Shown here one piece after another: positions 59,969-64,000 of a stretch of DNA of 64,000 nt. The notes below the pieces were generated by a model that worked only from the letters and a program-made list of their open reading frames with translations, ran no database searches and was not told the origin of the DNA. The position numbers were made by a program, and so were the translations under genes. Within the stretch, counting starts at the first letter, position 1. Every line of letters begins with the position of its first letter. This DNA is from a bacterium. Lineage in GTDB: Bacteria > Desulfobacterota > Deferrisomatia > Deferrisomatales > Deferrisomataceae. The stretch spans positions 1 through 64,000 of the forward strand of contig JALUTY010000007.1 of the NCBI GenBank assembly GCA_027021615.1. Direction: 5' to 3'.

Positions 59969-61039
59969 TCACGGGCGCTCGTCGCGAAATCGCCGGGACA
60001 CCTCCACCAGCAGATCCAGGATCGCCTCGGCCAATGCCTCGTCCAGGCCGCCCATACCGCACGACGGGGTGAGGAGACATCCCCCCCGCAGGAGGGACGG
60101 GTCTACCCCTGCGCGGGCGAACCGCTCCATCGCCTCCTCGAGCCGCCGCATCAGGTCCGGCGCTCTGACGGCCCGGGCCTCCTCGGAGGTGGGCACGATC
60201 CCCCACGCGATCGCTCCCCCCCGCTCCAGAAACTCCTGGGCCTCCCGGGGGTACAGGAGCATCTTGTCCAGGTAGTGGTAGGCGTCGAAGTTGACGATGT
60301 GGAGCCCGCTCTCGAACAGCAGCCCCCAGTCGGTGTTTCCGCAACAGTGCACACCCACCCACGCCGGCTCCCCAGCCAGGGCCTCCAGGGTCGGCCGCCA
60401 CAGGTCCAGCACCATCTCGCGGGTCAGGCTCGAGTAGGCCGATCCGAACACCTCCATGACCGGCTCGTCTAGGAACACGATCACCGGCACTCCGAGCCCC
60501 CTGAGCCGCCGCACCTGCCACAGGGCCTTCAGCGAGACGAGCTGGGCCACGGCCTCCCGAAACCCCTCGTCGTGGGTCACCTCGCGCCCCTCCGGGTCCT
60601 TCAGAGAGGTGGCCAGGGTGACCGGCCCGGTGACATGGGCCTTCACGCACCGCAGGTCGGCGGGCCGCTTCTGGACGAGGAGCCGCTCCAGGGCATAGAA
60701 TCCCGGTGCCCGGTCGACCCCCAGGGCGAACGCCTCGAGGTCCCCCTCCAGGACCCTCTGGTAGAACCGCTCCAGGGCCGCGGCCGCCCGGTCGGGACCC
60801 GGGATCCGCAGGCGGGCGTCCACGGGGAAGCCCTCCAGGTACTGGGGCACCATGCCCTCCTGGGGGCTCCGACGCGGCAGCTGGGGCCAGAAGGGAAGCT
60901 CCCGAAGCCGGCGCCACACCGCTGCCACGGCCTCGTCCGGGTCGGTGTGGGGCAAGCTGCCGATGCCGGTGGCCAACCCCCCGGGGGACAGAACGTTCCA
61001 CAGCTCCGTCGCAGAGTTCTGAAGGGAAACCGCAGCCAT
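59969..61039 (-). CDS. MetE-like core methyltransferase (copy 2)
   Basis: 356 aa from ATG 61039. TGIGSLPHTDPDEAVAAVWRRLRELPFWPQLPRRSPQEGMVPQYLEGFP matches copy 1; zinc ligands H and C in GVHCCGNTDW and C in LLTPSCGMGG; FLDEPVMEVFG acidic segment. It lacks the MetE N-terminal domain. It begins back to back with a small membrane protein gene: the two start codons share the CATG of CCATGG. TTG starts just inside this frame are possible alternatives. Confidence 0.75.
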   Translation of the reverse strand: MAAVSLQNSATELWNVLSPGGLATGIGSLPHTDPDEAVAAVWRRLRELPFWPQLPRRSPQEGMVPQYLEGFPVDARLRIPGPDRAAAALERFYQRVLEGDLEAFALGVDRAPGFYALERLLVQKRPADLRCVKAHVTGPVTLATSLKDPEGREVTHDEGFREAVAQLVSLKALWQVRRLRGLGVPVIVFLDEPVMEVFGSAYSSLTREMVLDLWRPTLEALAGEPAWVGVHCCGNTDWGLLFESGLHIVNFDAYHYLDKMLLYPREAQEFLERGGAIAWGIVPTSEEARAVRAPDLMRRLEEAMERFARAGVDPSLLRGGCLLTPSCGMGGLDEALAEAILDLLVEVSRRFRDERP

Positions 61040-61316
61040 GGGGAAAACCGTCCTTTCCGTGGGATTCTGGGTCGTAGGGGTCCTGGTGTTGATCGGGAGC
61101 TGGCGCGCGGGGGGATGGGGCCTCGGGGTTCCGGTGTGCACGGGATTGGTCTTGGCCGTGGCCGGCCTGGACCTATTCCGTCACCGGGAGACGCTGACCT
61201 GGGACCGGGATCTGGTCAAAACCCTACTCCACCTGGCCGCGGCCGTGGCCCTGGCCTCGGCGGTCCTGCTCGCCCTGGCCCACCTGCTGGTCACCGGCCG
61301 GTTCGGGTTCAACTGA
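61038..61316 (+). CDS. Small integral membrane protein
   Basis: 92 aa with three hydrophobic stretches (VGFWVVGVLVLIGSW, VPVCTGLVLAVAGLDLF, LLHLAAAVALASAVLLALAHLL). ATG 61038 has GAAGGGAAACC upstream. Divergent from the MetE-like gene with overlapping start codons. No family recognised. Confidence 0.6.
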   Translation: MGKTVLSVGFWVVGVLVLIGSWRAGGWGLGVPVCTGLVLAVAGLDLFRHRETLTWDRDLVKTLLHLAAAVALASAVLLALAHLLVTGRFGFN

Positions 61317-61329
61317 TCCGCCCCCCTTT

Positions 61330-61836
61330 TCAGGGCCTCTGTCGGGACAGGCCCTCGGCCTTCAGGATCGAGCGGGTACGCGTGCGCTCCTCACGGCGGT
61401 GGAGCGCCGCCTCCCAGCGCCGACGGTCCTCGTCGCTCTCCAGCACCAGGGGGGGCACGGGCCGGGGCTTCCCATGCTCGTCCAGGGCGACGAAGGTGAG
61501 ATAGGCCGAAGCCGTGTGGCGCACCACTCCAGTCTTGGGGTCCTCGGCTTCGACCCGCACCCCCACCTCCATGCTGGTGCGTCCCACGTAGTTCATGGAG
61601 GCTTTCAGCACCACCAGGTTGCCCACGTACACGGGGGCGTGGAAGTCGAGCCGGTCGATCGAGGCGGTGACCGCGTTGCCCCGGCAGTGACGGAACGCCA
61701 CCACGCCAGCGGCGTCATCGATCATCTTCATGATCATGCCACCGTGCACGTTGCCCGCCAGATTGGCGTGCTGCGGGAGCATCATCTCGGCCACCTCGAC
61801 CCGGGTCTCCGAAACCCTCCGGCCTTCCTCACCCAT
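61330..61836 (-). CDS. Acyl-CoA thioesterase (YciA/BFIT-type hotdog)
   Basis: 168 aa hotdog thioesterase: MMLPQHANLAGNVHGGMIMKMIDDAAGVVA with the G/N-H-G catalytic loop, DRLDFHAPVYVGNLVVLKASMNYVGRTSMEVGVRVEAEDP, and the FVALDEHGKPRPVPPL end typical of the YciA group. It hydrolyses acyl-CoA. The stop of the chemoreceptor gene overlaps its start by 8 nt. Confidence 0.9.
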   Translation of the reverse strand: MGEEGRRVSETRVEVAEMMLPQHANLAGNVHGGMIMKMIDDAAGVVAFRHCRGNAVTASIDRLDFHAPVYVGNLVVLKASMNYVGRTSMEVGVRVEAEDPKTGVVRHTASAYLTFVALDEHGKPRPVPPLVLESDEDRRRWEAALHRREERTRTRSILKAEGLSRQRP

Positions 61837-63442
61837 CCCGTTTCTCCTCCACTGCCATTCCGCCGCCTCGAGACGTGTCGGCCCGCAGCCCGTCGGCCTC
61901 GGCCACCAGGATTCGCACGATGTCGTGGAACCCCAGGAGGCTGTCGGACGCGCTCTCCCCGGACTCGGCCACGGCGTTGAGGTGTCCTTCCAGGGCGGCC
62001 GCGGCCCGGCGCTGATCCTCGAGCAGACTGCCGATCTCCTCCACCTCTCGTGCGAAGCTCGCCATGAGCTCGGCGGTCTCCCGCCCGGTGTCCCGGTGGC
62101 TGTCGGCCGCAGCCCGCAGGGACTGGCTCAGCGCCGCCAGGGTCTGGTTCAGGGCCTGGACCCGGTCCATCTCCTGCATCCCCTGGTCCAGGTTCTCGGC
62201 CACCCGATGGAGGCTGGAGTTCACCTCGTCCGCAGCGCTCACCATGGCCCGGGCCTGCTCGTCCTGAGTCTGGGCCGCGCCGGCGATCTCCCGGGCCTCT
62301 TCCACGGCCGCAGTGACCGCCTGCTCGATCTGCTCGATCTCCTCGCCGGCCTTGGCCCCGAGCCCCCTGCCCTCCTCCACCGCCTCGAGGCTCTCGGCCA
62401 GACCCCGGTTGGCCTCGGCGATGTTGGCCTGCACCCCCCGAATCAGCTCCCCGATCTGGGCCGCGTTCTCCCGGGTCCGGCGGGCCAGGCTGCGGATCTG
62501 ATCGGCCACCACGGCGAAGGCGGCCCCCTTCTCCCCGGCCTGGGCCGCGAGGATCGCCGCGTTCAGCGACAGCAGGCCGGTCTCCTCAGCCACCTCGGTG
62601 ATCACGGCCAGGACGCCCTCGATCTCCCGGCTCTGCTCCCCGAGGGCCTGCACCGCCCGGCCCAGGTTCTCCGAGGCCCCCCGAATCCGATCGATCCCCT
62701 CCCCCACCCTCCGCACGGCATCCTTCCCCCCCCGGGCCGAGCTCTCCACCTCCTGGAACAGCGCCAGGCTGCGATCGATCCTCTGCCGGATCTCACCCAT
62801 GGCCCGGCCCACCTGGGCCACGAACGCAGTGGTCCGGTCGCTGGCCTCGCTCACCCGGTCCACGTTGCCGTGAATCTCCCGGAGCGCGCCGTAGATCTGG
62901 GCGATGGAGGCAGTGGCCTCCTCCACCGACCGGTTCAAAGTCTCCGCTCCGGAGAAGAGCTCCTCCGTGCTCTGGGACAGGGTGTCCATGAACGCCAAGC
63001 CCTGGCTGCTAGCCTCCCGCACTCGCTCGGCCCGTTCCCACACCCGCTCCCCGGCCTCGCCCATGGTACGGAGCCCGTCTCGAGAGCCCCGTACCGACTC
63101 GCCCAGTGTGTCGATCACCCAGCCCAGGAGGGTTGCGTGCTCCTGGAGCTTGCGCACCACGTCCCGGATCGCGTCCCCGTGGCTGTCGAGACGACGGAAC
63201 CGCTCCTGGAGCTCCTCCGCCAAGGGGGCCGACGGACCGGCCGGATCGGTTTCCGCCAGATCCATCAGTTCCGCCAGGCTACTGGGTGCTGTCGCTCCTC
63301 GGCCGGGGATCAGCCCTGCCGCGAGCCCGGTCACCGCCACCCCGATGCCCACCGGGCCGAACCCGGCCCATGCCAACCCGGCTCCCACCACCCCGAGTCC
63401 ACCCGCCACCCACGTCGCGACGGGCCACCGGCAAAACCCCAT
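61829..63442 (-). CDS. Methyl-accepting chemotaxis protein without periplasmic domain
   Basis: 537 aa. Two adjacent hydrophobic stretches at the N-terminus (about 8-45) with no periplasmic domain between them, then a long coiled coil, then the signalling tip: EVAEETGLLSLNAAILAAQAGEKGAAFAVVADQIRSLA. It would signal to CheA/CheW; it probably senses from the membrane or cytoplasm. ATG 63442 follows AAAGGGAGTG. Confidence 0.9.
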   Translation of the reverse strand: MGFCRWPVATWVAGGLGVVGAGLAWAGFGPVGIGVAVTGLAAGLIPGRGATAPSSLAELMDLAETDPAGPSAPLAEELQERFRRLDSHGDAIRDVVRKLQEHATLLGWVIDTLGESVRGSRDGLRTMGEAGERVWERAERVREASSQGLAFMDTLSQSTEELFSGAETLNRSVEEATASIAQIYGALREIHGNVDRVSEASDRTTAFVAQVGRAMGEIRQRIDRSLALFQEVESSARGGKDAVRRVGEGIDRIRGASENLGRAVQALGEQSREIEGVLAVITEVAEETGLLSLNAAILAAQAGEKGAAFAVVADQIRSLARRTRENAAQIGELIRGVQANIAEANRGLAESLEAVEEGRGLGAKAGEEIEQIEQAVTAAVEEAREIAGAAQTQDEQARAMVSAADEVNSSLHRVAENLDQGMQEMDRVQALNQTLAALSQSLRAAADSHRDTGRETAELMASFAREVEEIGSLLEDQRRAAAALEGHLNAVAESGESASDSLLGFHDIVRILVAEADGLRADTSRGGGMAVEEKRDG

Positions 63443-63458
63443 GGCCGCACTCCCTTTG

Positions 63459-64000
63459 TCAACCGTGCCTGTTCCGGTTCCGGTTCGGCCGTTCAGAGCT
63501 TGGGCTTGAGGCGAGGGAAGGATCGGACCTCCAAAACCGCTCCTGCAGTCGCTCCAAGAGCGGCCCGAGGGTGTCGGGTCGCCGGGCGCTGACCGCCACC
63601 CCGTCCCATTGGGCTGCCAGGCGTTCGGCCGCCGGCGGGTCCAGCAGGTCGGCCTTGTTGAATACCCGCAACACGGGTTTGTCACCCAGGCCCAGATCGC
63701 GCAGCAACCGCTCCACCGCCCGGATCTGCTCCTCGAACCCCGCGTTGCCGGCATCGACCACGTGCAGCAGCAGGTCCGCGTCCTCGAGCTCCTCCAGGGT
63801 CGCCCGGAAGGCCCCCACCAACCCATCGGGCAGGTCCCGCAGAAATCCCACGGTGTCGGTGATGATCACCTCGCGCTCTCGGGGAAACCGGAGCCGGCGG
63901 GTTGCCGTGTCGAGGGTGGCAAACAGCAGGTCCTCGGTCAACACCCGGGAACGGGTCAGAGCGTTAAGGAGGGTGCTTTTGCCGGCGTTGGTGTACCCCA
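63459..64000 (-). CDS. hflX: GTPase HflX, C-terminal part
   Basis: C-terminal part of HflX; the N-terminus lies beyond the right edge. The first complete codons give [15 protein letters not shown] (P-loop), then [26 protein letters not shown] (G3) and FNKADLLD (G4). HflX splits stalled or hibernating ribosomes. The C-terminal tail is proline- and serine-rich. It precedes the chemoreceptor on the same strand by 16 nt. Confidence 0.95.
   Translation of the reverse strand, partial: GYTNAGKSTLLNALTRSRVLTEDLLFATLDTATRRLRFPREREVIITDTVGFLRDLPDGLVGAFRATLEELEDADLLLHVVDAGNAGFEEQIRAVERLLRDLGLGDKPVLRVFNKADLLDPPAAERLAAQWDGVAVSARRPDTLGPLLERLQERFWRSDPSLASSPSSERPNRNRNRHG

Overview
The window is high-GC bacterial chromosome, densely coded, with GTG and TTG starts and many 1-4 nt gene overlaps. 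The gene set suggests a Gram-negative anaerobe of the former Deltaproteobacteria (Desulfobacterota/Desulfuromonadota, possibly Deferrisoma-like): outer-membrane FadL, periplasmic HtrA, multihaem-style CxxCH proteins, MetE-like core methyltransferases, CarD with PIN-TRAM and a fused IspDF. The taxonomic placement is inference; no rRNA or tRNA gene was seen.

Layout. 1-2.4 kb: an IS66-family element (tnpA, tnpB, tnpC; it runs off the left edge) that has landed in the last codons of an AbrB-type antitoxin gene. 2.4-9.3 kb: an accessory island with two ADP-ribosylglycohydrolases, an intact cysteine phosphatase and a second copy that lost its catalytic core, an ARPP-1-like protein, a small zinc ribbon coupled to the phosphatase, a class II Fic protein and a VapBC-type pair. 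This is the best candidate for a poorly described system, probably ADP-ribose or nucleotide-modification chemistry. 9.3-20.9 kb: a fatty-acid uptake and beta-oxidation regulon on the minus strand (volA-like lipase, fadL, fadE, fadA, fadN, a TetR/FadR-type regulator, fadD). It has a clear sigma70-type promoter with two FadR-like operators upstream of fadD. 21-28 kb: a queuosine-mannosyltransferase-like glycosyltransferase, a DUF362 ferredoxin, CarD, PIN-TRAM, IspDF and an acyl-CoA synthetase. 28-36 kb: a SLOG-like protein, a TlpA-like thioredoxin, a receiver protein, a lipoprotein hydrolase, a SWIM-SNF2 ATPase, three small cysteine-rich or helical proteins, and a proteasome-like Ntn hydrolase.

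36-49.6 kb: a MetE-like core methyltransferase, a small dihaem c-type cytochrome, a TPR protein, a TIGR02757 protein, and an arginine succinyltransferase operon (M20 peptidase, astC, astA, astB) that seems to lack astD and astE. Then HtrA, a flavoprotein, YacG and an ExeA-like ATPase. 49.9-58.5 kb: a DsbC-like protein with an extra CxxCH, a GHL10-parvulin fusion lipoprotein overlapping mpl, and an operon of thioesterase, two cation/proton antiporters and NamZ. NamZ and Mpl together point to peptidoglycan recycling. 58.8-64 kb: a TPR/SEC-C protein, a second MetE-like protein, a small membrane protein, a thioesterase, a chemoreceptor without a periplasmic domain, and the C-terminal half of HflX at the right edge.

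Between genes there is a family of long imperfect palindromes (29.4-29.7, 36.4-36.7, part at 50.9, part at 58.6-58.7 kb) and tracts of short degenerate repeats. All functions come from reading motifs by eye and from memory of families; no database search was run.
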